Assembly (NCBI RefSeq): GCF_042654525.1
Contig: NZ_JBHSGP010000008.1
Location: 1-64,000 of the forward strand
Direction: 5' to 3'
Origin: Geojedonia litorea
GTDB lineage: Bacteria; Bacteroidota; Bacteroidia; Flavobacteriales; Flavobacteriaceae
DNA length: 64,000 nucleotides
In this document: piece after piece, positions 53,895 to 62,576 of the stretch
How positions within the stretch are numbered: the stretch's first letter is position 1
Layout: each line of letters begins with the position of its first letter
Position numbers and translations under genes: made by a program
The notes under the pieces: model-generated
What the model was told of the DNA's origin: nothing
The model's input: the letters and a program-made list of their open reading frames with translations, nothing else
The model's database searches: none

Positions 53895-55301
53895 ATGCAA
53901 TCAGAACGACTTTCCATAAAACAAATTTTTAAACATTTTATTAGTGCTATAAGAGGTAAAGAACAGGATTTTACTACAATCAGTATTAGACGGGCCATTT
54001 TTATGCTCTCTATACCCATGATCTTAGAGATGCTCATGGAATCGATTTTCGCTATAGTGGATATATTATATGTATCTCAAGTAAGTGTTAACGCTGTGGC
54101 CACTATTGGTTTAACTGAATCTGTAATTACTTTAGTTTATGCAGTTGCTATTGGATTAAGCATGGCGGCGACTGCTATCGTCGCTCGCAGAGTTGGTGAA
54201 AAAGATATTAAGGGTGCGTCTCAAGCTGCAGTTCAGGTTATTTTTCTTGGCGTAGTTGTCGCTGCTATTGTTGGGGTAATTGGTGTGATTTATGCCAAGG
54301 ATATTTTGGCATTGATGGGTGCTGAACCTGATTTAATAGCCGAGGGATATGGCTATACTCAAGTGCTTTTAGGAGGAAACGTTACCATAATGCTCCTGTT
54401 TTTAATCAATGCTGTTTTTAGAGGTGCAGGAAATGCATCTGCGGCCATGTGGACATTGATTTTGAGTAATGGATTGAATATTATACTCGATCCTATATTC
54501 ATTTTTGGCTTTGGACCTGTACCTGCTTATGGGGTAGAAGGGGCAGCAATAGCTACTACAATTGGTAGGGGAACAGCAGTAGTATTTCAACTAGGAGTGC
54601 TTTTTTACGGATACACAAAAATTAAAATTCATTTCAGGGACTTGGTTTTGCGTGTTGGGGTCATGTTCAACCTTATTAAGGTGTCGTTAGGAGGAATAGG
54701 ACAATTTTTAATTGGTACCTCGAGTTGGGTGTTTTTAATGCGAATTATGAGTGAATTTGGCAGTGAAGTGCTTGCTGGTTATACTATAGCTATTAGAGTA
54801 ATGATGTTTACACTGATGCCCGCATGGGGAATGAGTAATGCTGCTGCCACACTTGTAGGACAAAATCTTGGAGCAGATCAACCTGAACGCGCCGAGCAGT
54901 CGGTGTGGAAAACAGGAAAATACAATGCTTGGTTTATGGGCTTGGTTTCAATAGTTTATCTTGTGTTTGCACCTCAGATTATTTCGTTGTTCAATACAAA
55001 TCCAGATGTTCTTAAATACGGTAGTCTTTGCTTAAGGGTAATTGCAGCCGGCTACATTTTTTATGGTTATGGTATGGTTGTGATCAATTCTTTTAATGGA
55101 GCAGGAGACACCAAAACACCAACTTATATCAATTTTATCTGTTTTTGGCTGTTCCAATTGCCGATAGCCTATCTTATGGCCATTACTTTTGAAATTGGTC
55201 CTGTAGGCGTATTTTCTGCAATTACACTTGCCGAAATCGCTATTGCTGTTATCGCCATTATATGGTTCAAGAAAGGTCATTGGAAGTTGGTTAAAGTTTA
55301 A
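53895..55301 (+). CDS. MATE-family efflux transporter
   Basis: 468 residues with 12 membrane segments in two MATE halves (FMLSIPMILEMLMESIFAIV and AWGMSNAAATLVGQNLGA). The NorM-type signature GLTESVITLVYAVAIGLSM is near the N-terminus. It exports drugs or metabolites using Na+ or H+. The substrate is unknown. A trans-sulfuration enzyme gene follows 40 bp later. Confidence 0.9.
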   Translation: MQSERLSIKQIFKHFISAIRGKEQDFTTISIRRAIFMLSIPMILEMLMESIFAIVDILYVSQVSVNAVATIGLTESVITLVYAVAIGLSMAATAIVARRVGEKDIKGASQAAVQVIFLGVVVAAIVGVIGVIYAKDILALMGAEPDLIAEGYGYTQVLLGGNVTIMLLFLINAVFRGAGNASAAMWTLILSNGLNIILDPIFIFGFGPVPAYGVEGAAIATTIGRGTAVVFQLGVLFYGYTKIKIHFRDLVLRVGVMFNLIKVSLGGIGQFLIGTSSWVFLMRIMSEFGSEVLAGYTIAIRVMMFTLMPAWGMSNAAATLVGQNLGADQPERAEQSVWKTGKYNAWFMGLVSIVYLVFAPQIISLFNTNPDVLKYGSLCLRVIAAGYIFYGYGMVVINSFNGAGDTKTPTYINFICFWLFQLPIAYLMAITFEIGPVGVFSAITLAEIAIAVIAIIWFKKGHWKLVKV

Positions 55302-55341
55302 AGATTATTTGTAATTTTAAATCGAATAAACATATTATATT

Positions 55342-56514
55342 ATGTCTAAAAGTAAATTTGGAACCAATACCATTTGCACTCATGTTGGCGAAGTGTTAGA
55401 TGAGCAATTCAAAGGGACGGTTTCACCAATTTATATGTCTACGGCCTACGCTTTTGACGAGGTAGATATAAAGCGCTATCCACGTTATTTTAACACTCCT
55501 AATCAGGAACAACTTGCTAAAAAAATAGCGGCCTTGGAACATACTGAAGCTGCTTTGATTTTTGGTTCGGGAATGGCGGCCATTAGCACCATGTTTTTAG
55601 CCTTTCTTCAGAAGGGTGATCATGTCGTAGTTCAAAACACGATTTACGGAGGGACCAACAACTTTATAAAGGAAGAACTACCTAAATATGGCATTGAGTA
55701 TACGTTCACTAACGGATATGAAGTTTCTGAATTTGAAACGGTGATTCAATCAAATACAAAATTGATTCATATTGAAACACCTTCAAACCCATTATTAACC
55801 ATAACCGATTTAAGAGCTATTGCGAAACTGGCAAAATCAAAAGGCATTATTACAACTATTGATAACACATTTGCTAGTCCAATTAATCAAAATCCAATTG
55901 ATTTTGGTATCGATGTCGTAATGCATTCTGCAACCAAATACCTTGGAGGGCACAGTGATATTTTGGCTGGTGTAGTAACCAGTTCAAATGAAAACATGGA
56001 AAAAATTTGGCAGGTAGGACGAAATTTAGGTGGCAATTTGAGTGACTTTATGGTTTGGATGCTAGAACGAAGCATGAAAACTTTAGCTTTGCGGGTTAAA
56101 GCTCAAACTAGAAATGCTAAACGATTAGCAAAATACTTAAATCGTCATGAGGACGTAAAATGCGTCTATTATCCAGGTCTTAAAAGTCATCCGCAATATG
56201 AATTGGCAAAATCCCAAATGAAGGGATTTGGAGCCATGCTATCTTTTGAATTGGCCGATGGTTTGGATGCTTTAGCTTTTCTAAAAGAATTAAAGTTGAT
56301 AAAATCTGCCATGAGTTTGGCTGGTGTAGAAAGTACAATGGTGTCACCGTATTTAACTTCGCATGCACTATTAACACAAGAGGAACGAGATGTTATTGGA
56401 ATTAGTGATCGTTTGATTCGATTTTCTGTAGGTATTGAAAATAAAAAAGATTTAATTTCAGATATTGAGCAAGCGATTTTAAAGGTTAAAACTTCAAAAT
56501 TAAAATTGCACTGA
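55342..56514 (+). CDS. Trans-sulfuration family PLP enzyme (Cys/Met metabolism)
   Basis: 390 residues. It starts FGTNTICTHVGEVLDEQFKG; PLP-Lys motif in MHSATKYLGGHSDILAG; substrate-contact YLTSHALLTQEER and GDLNSPRL-like SDRLIRFSVGIE near the end. The family includes cystathionine gamma-synthase, beta/gamma-lyases and methionine gamma-lyase, and the activity cannot be settled here. It is coupled by a TGATG overlap to a 31-codon ORF, then to bshB1. Confidence 0.9.
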   Translation: MSKSKFGTNTICTHVGEVLDEQFKGTVSPIYMSTAYAFDEVDIKRYPRYFNTPNQEQLAKKIAALEHTEAALIFGSGMAAISTMFLAFLQKGDHVVVQNTIYGGTNNFIKEELPKYGIEYTFTNGYEVSEFETVIQSNTKLIHIETPSNPLLTITDLRAIAKLAKSKGIITTIDNTFASPINQNPIDFGIDVVMHSATKYLGGHSDILAGVVTSSNENMEKIWQVGRNLGGNLSDFMVWMLERSMKTLALRVKAQTRNAKRLAKYLNRHEDVKCVYYPGLKSHPQYELAKSQMKGFGAMLSFELADGLDALAFLKELKLIKSAMSLAGVESTMVSPYLTSHALLTQEERDVIGISDRLIRFSVGIENKKDLISDIEQAILKVKTSKLKLH

Positions 56515-56609
56515 TGAGAAAAGAACGCTTTAGGGCGCTTGTCGAAGATATTTCAAAAATATATTGGCTAGTACCTATTATAAAATTTAATAAGGAAGGA
56601 CATTCATGA
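56514..56609 (+). CDS. 31-codon ORF coupled between a trans-sulfuration enzyme and BshB1
   Basis: ATG 56514 overlaps the upstream TGA (TGATG), and its TGA (56607-56609) overlaps the bshB1 ATG (ATGA). The product would be MRKERFRALVEDISKIYWL followed by VPIIKFNKEGHS: basic, with one amphipathic helix and no signal. The exact overlap at both ends argues for translational coupling, but the peptide is not a recognised family and may simply be a linker ORF. Confidence 0.35.
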   Translation: MRKERFRALVEDISKIYWLVPIIKFNKEGHS

Positions 56610-57328
56610 AATTAGATATATTGGCTTTTGGAGCCCATCCAGACGATGTAGAACTTGGTTGCGGGGCTACACTTGCAAAGGAGATTGCCAACGGAAAAAA
56701 AGTTGGAATTGTTGATCTCACTAGAGGTGAGTTAGGTACTAGAGGTACTGCCTACATAAGAGATCAAGAATCTCAAGATGCAGCTAAAATTCTAGGAGTT
56801 GCTATTAGAACTAATATGGAATTTGCCGATGGTTTTTTTGTCAACGATAAAGCACACCAAATAGAACTTATTAAAATTATTCGTAAGTATCAGCCTGAAC
56901 TCGTTATTTGTAATGCTATTGATGATCGACATATTGATCATGGTAAAGGAAGTAAATTAGTAAGTGATGCCTGTTTTTTAAGTGGATTATTAAAAATTGA
57001 AACTAAATTTAATGATAGCGCAGAGCCACAAAAACCTTGGAGGCCAAAACAAGTCTATCATTACATACAATGGAAAAATATAGAACCCGATGTGGTGGTA
57101 GATGTGTCGCATTTTATAGATACCAAGATGGAAGCAGTTTTAGCTTATAAAACGCAGTTTTATGACCCAAAAAGCCAAGATCCTGAAACCCCAATATCTA
57201 GCAAAAATTTTAGTGATAGTATTGTATACAGAGCAAGAGATTTGGGAAGACTAGTAGGCGTTGAATATGCTGAAGGCTTTACAGTTGAACGGTTTCCTGC
57301 AGTTAATAGTCTTTTTGACTTAAAATAA
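56606..57328 (+). CDS. bshB1: Bacillithiol biosynthesis deacetylase BshB1
   Basis: 240 residues. PIG-L zinc motif FGAHPDDVELGCGATLAKE and RHIDHGKGSKL, with the BshB1-typical LTRGELGTRGTAYIRDQESQ. It deacetylates GlcNAc-malate to GlcN-malate for bacillithiol, the low-molecular-weight thiol of Bacteroidota. Its start is coupled to the 31-codon ORF after the trans-sulfuration enzyme, so cysteine and thiol supply are genetically linked. Confidence 0.95.
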   Translation: MKLDILAFGAHPDDVELGCGATLAKEIANGKKVGIVDLTRGELGTRGTAYIRDQESQDAAKILGVAIRTNMEFADGFFVNDKAHQIELIKIIRKYQPELVICNAIDDRHIDHGKGSKLVSDACFLSGLLKIETKFNDSAEPQKPWRPKQVYHYIQWKNIEPDVVVDVSHFIDTKMEAVLAYKTQFYDPKSQDPETPISSKNFSDSIVYRARDLGRLVGVEYAEGFTVERFPAVNSLFDLK

Positions 57329-57341
57329 TATTTAAAAATCT

Positions 57342-57371
57342 TTGTAGAAAAAAGGAAATCATTTACATTTG
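57342..57371 (+). promoter_or_regulatory. Promoter of tRNA-His
   Basis: TTG (57342-57344), 19-bp spacer, TACATTTG (57364-57371), an exact consensus match, with the tRNA starting about 17 bp after the -7 element. Confidence 0.8.
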
Positions 57372-57387
57372 CAGTCCAATTGAAAAT

Positions 57388-57462
57388 GGTGGTTGTAGCT
57401 CAGTTGGTTAGAGCATCGGTTTGTGGTACCGAGGGTCGTGGGTTCGAGCCCCATCTTCCACC
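57388..57462 (+). tRNA. tRNA-His (GTG)
   Basis: Cloverleaf with the extra G(-1) paired to C73, D arm GCTC..GAGC, anticodon arm TCGGT-TTGTGGT-ACCGA with GTG, and T arm GTGGG-TTCGAGC-CCCAT. The acceptor stem GTGGTTG/CTTCCAC has two T-T oppositions at the 5-68 and 6-67 pairs, which is unusual. CCA is not fully encoded. Confidence 0.92.
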
Positions 57463-57471
57463 CAAAAGTTT

Positions 57472-57503
57472 AAAGCCTTTCGAGTTATCGAAAGGCTTTT
57501 TTT
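57472..57503 (+). terminator. Intrinsic terminator of tRNA-His
   Basis: AAAGCCTTTCGA / TCGAAAGGCTTT, 12-bp perfect stem, GTTA loop, T run. Confidence 0.9.
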
Positions 57504-57551
57504 GTGAAGAGATCTTATAGTATTTAAGAGTTTAAGCCTTAGTAACTATAG

Positions 57552-57591
57552 AAAACAAAAAAGTCTTTCAATGTTAATTTTTGAAAGGCTT
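57552..57591 (-). terminator. Terminator of the M28 peptidase gene
   Basis: Minus strand AAGCCTTTCAA / TTGAAAGACTT (one G-T pair) followed by a T run, 22 bp past the peptidase stop. Confidence 0.8.
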
Positions 57592-57612
57592 TTGTTTATC
57601 TAAAATAAAAGT

Positions 57613-59205
57613 TTAATTCACTTCTTGAGCCTTATCAACCACGACTTTATTAGCTCTATTAGCAACTTCCCAAGCGGTATAAAACACTAATCGTGTTCTA
57701 TTTTCTAATAAATCATATTCAATTTTATCTGGTGTGTCGCTTGGTTTATGATAATCGGCATGAGTTCCATTAAAATAAAATATAATGGGAATGTTGTTTT
57801 TAGCGAAGTTGTAATGGTCAGATCTGTAATAAAAACGATTAGGATCGTTTTCATCATTGTAGGTGTAATCTAAAGTGATATTAGTGTATTTTTTGTTAAC
57901 GGTTTCAGATAATTTGTGTAAGTCGGTACTTAACTTATCTGAACCAATAAGGTAAATATAGTTTCTGTCACCATTACGTTTAGGGTCGATACGGCCAATC
58001 ATATCAATATTTAAGTTAGCCACAGTATTCTCTAACGGGAAAATAGGATCATAATCGGTGTAATATTTTGAGCCTAAAAGTCCTTTTTCTTCCCCAGTAA
58101 CGTGTAAAAATAAAATGGAACGTTTTGGACCATGTCCTGCATCTGCTGCTTTTTTAAAGGCTTCAGCAATTTCTAATATAGCTATAGTTCCAGAACCATC
58201 ATCATCAGCACCGTTATAAACTTCACCATTCTTGATGCCTTCATGGTCTAAATGTGCCGAAATCACCACTATTTCATTTGGAAAATCTGTTCCTTTTATA
58301 AATGCCACTACATTTTCTGAAGAAACTTCTTCACTATTTCCTTTTACATCAATACTTATTGAAGTTTGGATTGTTTTTGGTGCAGCGTCATCGAGGATTT
58401 TAGCGTAAAGGGCTTTTCCTAATTTCTCTGTTACTAAAAACTGATATAACTCTGCTTCATTACTTTTAAGAGAAATTCGACCTGCATTTGATGATTTAGA
58501 GGCTGCTTCGTAGTAATACGCTAATCTTTTAAAGGAATCGTTGTCATCCATCAAGATTATAGCTTTAGCACCTTTTTCCTTGGCTACGTTTCCTTTAGAT
58601 GCTCTTGCTTGTCTTCCATTAACCCACTTTGTAGTTTCTTTTGTTCCAGATGTCACATATGTGCCATCAGCATTTTTGGGTTCTCCAGATTTAATCAACA
58701 CCACTTTTCCTTTAACATCTAAATTCTTGTAACTGGAGTAATTTTCGTCTTCAATTCCATAGCCTGCATATACAATTTCTGAAGCGTCTATAGTTGTTGA
58801 AGCAGCACTACCTATAGCAATGTAATCTTCATAATTTTTGAACTCTGTACCATTTATAGAAATTGCAACTTCAGGCAATTTTTGCTTTTCTAAAGGGACT
58901 TCCTGAAAATAATCATCACCAGACAAGGGCGAAGCTATTCCCATATTCATATATTGTTCTTTTAAATAATTGACCGCCTTTTTTTGACCAGGCTCGCCTG
59001 TTTCACGACCTTCAAATTCATCTGAGGCATAAACGTAGAGCATTTCTTTAAGCTCCTCGGCCGTAATGGTATTACCATAAATAGTGGGATTAGTACCTAC
59101 AACTTCTGGAGTTTGAACCGCAACATCATTGGTAGAGTTTTGGCGGGTTGAACTACAGCTTAAAATTAAGGCTACTAAAAAAATAGGAAAAATTACTTTT
59201 TTCAT
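57613..59205 (-). CDS. M28-family metallopeptidase with PA domain, lipoprotein
   Basis: 530 residues. The lipoprotein signal is MKKVIFPIFLVALILSCSS. It has a PA-type insertion (about 120-310) and the M28 catalytic domain with SAHLDHEGIKNGEVYNGADDDGSGT (metal His/Asp), FLHVTGEEKGLLGSKYYTD (Glu), NLNIDMIGR and YHKPSDTPDKIEYDLLENRT (last His). It cleaves amino acids from peptides in the periplasm or on the surface. A shorter paralogue lacking the PA region lies just upstream. Confidence 0.93.
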   Translation of the reverse strand: MKKVIFPIFLVALILSCSSTRQNSTNDVAVQTPEVVGTNPTIYGNTITAEELKEMLYVYASDEFEGRETGEPGQKKAVNYLKEQYMNMGIASPLSGDDYFQEVPLEKQKLPEVAISINGTEFKNYEDYIAIGSAASTTIDASEIVYAGYGIEDENYSSYKNLDVKGKVVLIKSGEPKNADGTYVTSGTKETTKWVNGRQARASKGNVAKEKGAKAIILMDDNDSFKRLAYYYEAASKSSNAGRISLKSNEAELYQFLVTEKLGKALYAKILDDAAPKTIQTSISIDVKGNSEEVSSENVVAFIKGTDFPNEIVVISAHLDHEGIKNGEVYNGADDDGSGTIAILEIAEAFKKAADAGHGPKRSILFLHVTGEEKGLLGSKYYTDYDPIFPLENTVANLNIDMIGRIDPKRNGDRNYIYLIGSDKLSTDLHKLSETVNKKYTNITLDYTYNDENDPNRFYYRSDHYNFAKNNIPIIFYFNGTHADYHKPSDTPDKIEYDLLENRTRLVFYTAWEVANRANKVVVDKAQEVN

Positions 59206-59354
59206 TGTTAAGACAAGGTTTATTATTTGATGACTATTAAGTCTTAGATGTGCGAATTAAGTATTTATTTTAATCGCAGTCGCGATAATACAAAAAACAT
59301 AGAAGACTGTAAATTGTTTGTATACTCTTTTAACAAACTTTAACAGCTTAAATA

Positions 59355-60386
59355 CTAAATTTTGTCAACCGAAATACGATTGTTGGAATTTGCTAAATAC
59401 CATGCTGTAGTAAAAATAAGTTGTGTTCGCTTTTGTAAAAGCGCGTAATCCAATTTGTCAGGAGTATCAGTAGGTTGGTGGTAGTCTTCGTGTTCTCCAT
59501 CAAAATAAAAAATCACTGGGATATTATGCTGGGCAAAATTGTAATGGTCAGATCTGTAATAATAACGATTGCCATCATTTTCACTGTTGAATTTGTAGTC
59601 TAAATTGAGATGTGTAAATAGATTGTTAGCAGCCTCAGAAATGTAATGCAATTCAGTGCTCAAACGGTCGGCACCAATAATATAGACATAATTAGGGTCT
59701 TCTTGGTGAAATTTATCAACTCTCCCAATCATATCCATATTTAGGTTCGCGATTGTATTTTCAAGTGGAAAAATGGGATATTTTGTATAATATCTAGAGC
59801 CTTCAAGACCCTCTTCTTCACCAGTAAAATGTAAAAAGAGAATACTTCGTTTAGGGCCGTAGCCATTTTGTTTTGCTAATTGAAAGGCTTGGGCCATTTC
59901 TAATAGGGCAGCAGTACCAGAACCATTGTCGTCTGCGCCATGATATACCTGATTGTTCTTCATCCCAAGGTGGTCGGCATGACTAGAGATAATGAGAATC
60001 TCATCAGGATATTTAGAACCCTCAATATAGGCTACAATATTTTGTGAGCCTTCAATATCGCTAAAAAAGAAAGATTTTGGGATATGCTGAAAATAGGTAT
60101 CTCCTAATGGCGATAAAATGCCTTCATTTAGATAAAAGTCTTTAAGATAGTTTGATGCTTTGTTAAAGCCAATATCTCCAGTTTTACGGCCGTAGAAAGA
60201 ATCCGAAGATAATATGTAAACGTGATCTTTGAGTTCTTCAGAAGTTATTGAGTTGGCATAATTACCTATACGTTCTACATTTTCAAAGACTATACTGTCT
60301 TTAATGTTTTGAATCTTTTCCGTATAACGTATGGTTGCACATGAACCCACAAGTGATAATGCAGATGCAAAAATGAATACTTTCAT
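59355..60386 (-). CDS. M28-family metallopeptidase without PA domain, lipoprotein
   Basis: 343 residues, close paralogue of the downstream gene over the catalytic domain: SSHADHLGMKNNQVYHGADD (His/Asp), FLHFTGEEEGLEGSRYYTK (Glu), NLNMDMIGRVD and DYHQPTDTPDKLDYALLQKR. The signal is MKVFIFASALSLVGSCA, with lipobox Cys16. About 180 residues of PA domain are absent between the N-terminal helices and the peptidase core. All M28 ligands are kept, so it should be active with altered substrate access. Confidence 0.92.
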   Translation of the reverse strand: MKVFIFASALSLVGSCATIRYTEKIQNIKDSIVFENVERIGNYANSITSEELKDHVYILSSDSFYGRKTGDIGFNKASNYLKDFYLNEGILSPLGDTYFQHIPKSFFFSDIEGSQNIVAYIEGSKYPDEILIISSHADHLGMKNNQVYHGADDNGSGTAALLEMAQAFQLAKQNGYGPKRSILFLHFTGEEEGLEGSRYYTKYPIFPLENTIANLNMDMIGRVDKFHQEDPNYVYIIGADRLSTELHYISEAANNLFTHLNLDYKFNSENDGNRYYYRSDHYNFAQHNIPVIFYFDGEHEDYHQPTDTPDKLDYALLQKRTQLIFTTAWYLANSNNRISVDKI

Positions 60387-60466
60387 GTAATAATCCCCTA
60401 AATTTCAGCCAAATAAAATAAAAAAAACACTAATATCGAAGGAATACCTTGTTTATTTTAGAGTAA

Positions 60467-60796
60467 TTATTCATCTAGTTCAATTTCCTCTAATATCTCT
60501 AAAGCGTCTTGTTCTGATTCAGATTCTTTTTGAATCATCTCTTCAGTATCGCCAACTTCAGCTACTGTAAACACACTTTTATAGGTAGAAAGTGAAATAG
60601 CGATAATAGTCAATAAAAATACAAGCTGAATAGACTTTTTAGGCAATTGTTTTTGCTTGGCAAAATAAAAGGCAATTAGCCCAAACACTAATGCTGCAAT
60701 AGATGGGATATAAGCGATTTTGAATAAAGGTGTCACTGATAAAATCACCGCCAAAATTGAGGCTATAAATCCTAATACTACAAACAGATTTCTCAT
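60467..60796 (-). CDS. Small membrane protein of unknown function
   Basis: 109 residues with three or so membrane segments (FVVLGFIASILAVILSV, IPSIAALVFGLIAFYFA, LVFLLTIIAISLST) and an acidic C-terminal tail (EEMIQKESESEQDALEILEE). I recognise no family. It is 8 bp downstream of the DUF3108 gene and could be co-transcribed with it. Confidence 0.75.
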   Translation of the reverse strand: MRNLFVVLGFIASILAVILSVTPLFKIAYIPSIAALVFGLIAFYFAKQKQLPKKSIQLVFLLTIIAISLSTYKSVFTVAEVGDTEEMIQKESESEQDALEILEEIELDE

Positions 60797-60803
60797 AATT
60801 AAA

Positions 60804-61580
60804 TTAGTTTTTTAACCCAGTTGCCGACTTTATTTTAAGCTCTCCGCTACCAACCGCTATTTTAAATTTAGCATAAACAGGTACTTTATTCGCATCTGCT
60901 GTTAACCATAGTAAATTGTCATTACTTCCCTTTAAAATAGTGCTGTTGTCCAAAGATATGGCCAGTTTATAACATTCTTTTTCACCTATACTTGTTGAAA
61001 TAGTTTCTTTACCAATAAGCTTAACTTTTATGGTCTTTTCTTCATTGTCAAATAGAAAAGTAAAATTTTGTGTGTCGCCAGGTTTTGCTTTATGAATATC
61101 TAAATTTCTAATATGATAAATAGTTGAGACAATATCTTTTGTGTTTTTACCAATCTTCACATTTTTTTTTTCTTCAATATTTCCTGAACGCTTCTTTTTA
61201 CGCATAATGCTTTCAACATTTTGCGATTTATGGTTGTACTTATATTGTTCAAACTTATTATAAGTACCTTCATTAATATCACGCTTGTATAAATAAGGCG
61301 TTAAGGTTGTTGGGCTCACATAACTTTCATATAGGTCTCTTATTTTGAAATAACTATCAAAACTGCTATACGTTGCTGCAGAACATTTAAGTCGTAGCAG
61401 TGTAGAACTTGAAGTTTTGACTTCACTTGTCTCCATGGTGACTTGGGCAATTTCGGTGAGTAGGCCGGACATATTATATGAAGCCGAGAAGGTTAATTTT
61501 TCTCCAGAGCCAATCGCATTATTTTGAGCGCCTACTACGAAAGGAAAAAAAATGATAAAAAGTACAATAGATCGAAGCAT
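60804..61580 (-). CDS. DUF3108 secreted protein
   Basis: About 258 residues from ATG 61580 (MLRSIVLFIIFFPFVVGAQ, a good signal peptide; the longer start at 61607 adds 9 residues). The DUF3108 pattern is GEKLTFSASYNMSGLLTEIA, with a beta-rich fold and a C-terminal KVPVYAKFKIAVGSGEL. It is an exported Bacteroidota protein with no known activity. Confidence 0.88.
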   Translation of the reverse strand: MLRSIVLFIIFFPFVVGAQNNAIGSGEKLTFSASYNMSGLLTEIAQVTMETSEVKTSSSTLLRLKCSAATYSSFDSYFKIRDLYESYVSPTTLTPYLYKRDINEGTYNKFEQYKYNHKSQNVESIMRKKKRSGNIEEKKNVKIGKNTKDIVSTIYHIRNLDIHKAKPGDTQNFTFLFDNEEKTIKVKLIGKETISTSIGEKECYKLAISLDNSTILKGSNDNLLWLTADANKVPVYAKFKIAVGSGELKIKSATGLKN

Positions 61581-61652
61581 AAAATTTAGTTTGTTGATAT
61601 AACGCATTTATTAGCATTTATTATGCCAAAGGTATTATTCTTTTTAGAGAAT

Positions 61653-61683
61653 AAAAAAACGCTCCATTTAGTAATGAAGCGTT
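61653..61683 (-). terminator. Terminator of tRNA-Ser
   Basis: Minus strand AACGCTTCAT / ATGGAGCGTT (one G-T pair), 6-nt loop, then seven T residues. Confidence 0.8.
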
Positions 61684-61693
61684 TAGTTTTTTG

Positions 61694-61778
61694 CGGAGAA
61701 AGAGGGATTCGAACCCCCGGAGGTGTGACCCTCAACAGTTTTCAAGACTGCCGCATTCGACCACTCTGCCATTTCTCC
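61694..61778 (-). tRNA. tRNA-Ser (TGA)
   Basis: 85-nt tRNA on the minus strand with the long variable arm of class II. Acceptor GGAGAAA/TTTCTCC, anticodon arm CAGTC-TTGAAAA-CTG with TGA, T arm GGGGG-TTCGAAT-CCCTC. Discriminator G. CCA not encoded. Confidence 0.94.
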
Positions 61779-61789
61779 TTTAGCGGTTG

Positions 61790-61820
61790 CAAATATAGAA
61801 CCCTTTTTTATTTCTTTCAA
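61790..61820 (-). promoter_or_regulatory. Promoter of tRNA-Ser
   Basis: Minus strand TTG (61820-61818), 20-bp spacer, TATATTTG (61797-61790), 12 bp upstream of the tRNA. Confidence 0.8.
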
Positions 61821-61903
61821 ATAAAAGCTGTAAATTTTTAAACAAAATATAGAAGCATTGAATTTATTTATCAATCTAATGCGACATCTATGATATCATA
61901 TAT

Positions 61904-61911
61904 TACTTTTG
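61904..61911 (+). promoter_or_regulatory. -7 element of the nitroreductase gene
   Basis: TACTTTTG matches TAnnTTTG, 19 bp before ATG 61931. Confidence 0.6.
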
Positions 61912-61930
61912 TGGAAAGATTGAATTTAAG

Positions 61931-62560
61931 ATGGACATCATTAATCATTTGAAATGGCGCTACGCAACTAAAAAGTTTGATGCAAAAAAAATATTATCGG
62001 ACCATAAAATTAATATTCTTAAAAAGGCATTTAATTTAACAGCGACCTCTTTTGGACTACAAACCATAAGTATGGTCATTATTTCTGATAAAGCAATGCG
62101 AGAGCCTTTGTTAAAACATTCTTATTATCAAAAACAAGTCGTTGATGCATCACATTTATTAATAATTTGTATTCAAGAAAACATTACTGATGATGATATT
62201 GATATGTTGTTTGATAATACAAAGTCCATTAGAAAAACGCCAGAACACATATTGGCACCTTATCGAAGTGATCTCAAACAGTTAATGAAAGAAATGACCA
62301 TAAAAGAGCGTCAAGAATGGTCTATTAAACAGGCTTATATAGCTTTAGGAAACCTAATGACTGTTTGTGCTGTTGAAGAGATTGACTCCTGCCCAATGGA
62401 AGGCTTTTCCTCTGATGACTATGACGAAATATTTAATTTAAAAGAGAAAAATTTAAAATCGGTTTTATTATTGCCTGTAGGTTATCGAGCAGACGATGAC
62501 ATGTTTGCCGACTTTAAAAAAGTACGTAAACATATTACCGAAAGTATAATAGAACTTTAG
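61931..62560 (+). CDS. NAD(P)H-dependent nitroreductase family protein
   Basis: 209 residues of the NfsB/FMN nitroreductase fold. It starts MDIINHLKWRYATKKFDAKK (FMN-binding RYATKKFD), with SWSxKQ-like RQEWSIKQAYIALGNLMTVC, CPMEGFSSDDYDEIF and LLLPVGYRADDD. It reduces nitro-compounds, quinones or related substrates with NAD(P)H. The substrate is unknown. A DegT-type aminotransferase follows 16 bp later. Confidence 0.9.
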   Translation: MDIINHLKWRYATKKFDAKKILSDHKINILKKAFNLTATSFGLQTISMVIISDKAMREPLLKHSYYQKQVVDASHLLIICIQENITDDDIDMLFDNTKSIRKTPEHILAPYRSDLKQLMKEMTIKERQEWSIKQAYIALGNLMTVCAVEEIDSCPMEGFSSDDYDEIFNLKEKNLKSVLLLPVGYRADDDMFADFKKVRKHITESIIEL

Positions 62561-62576
62561 TAAAAACATAATCAAT

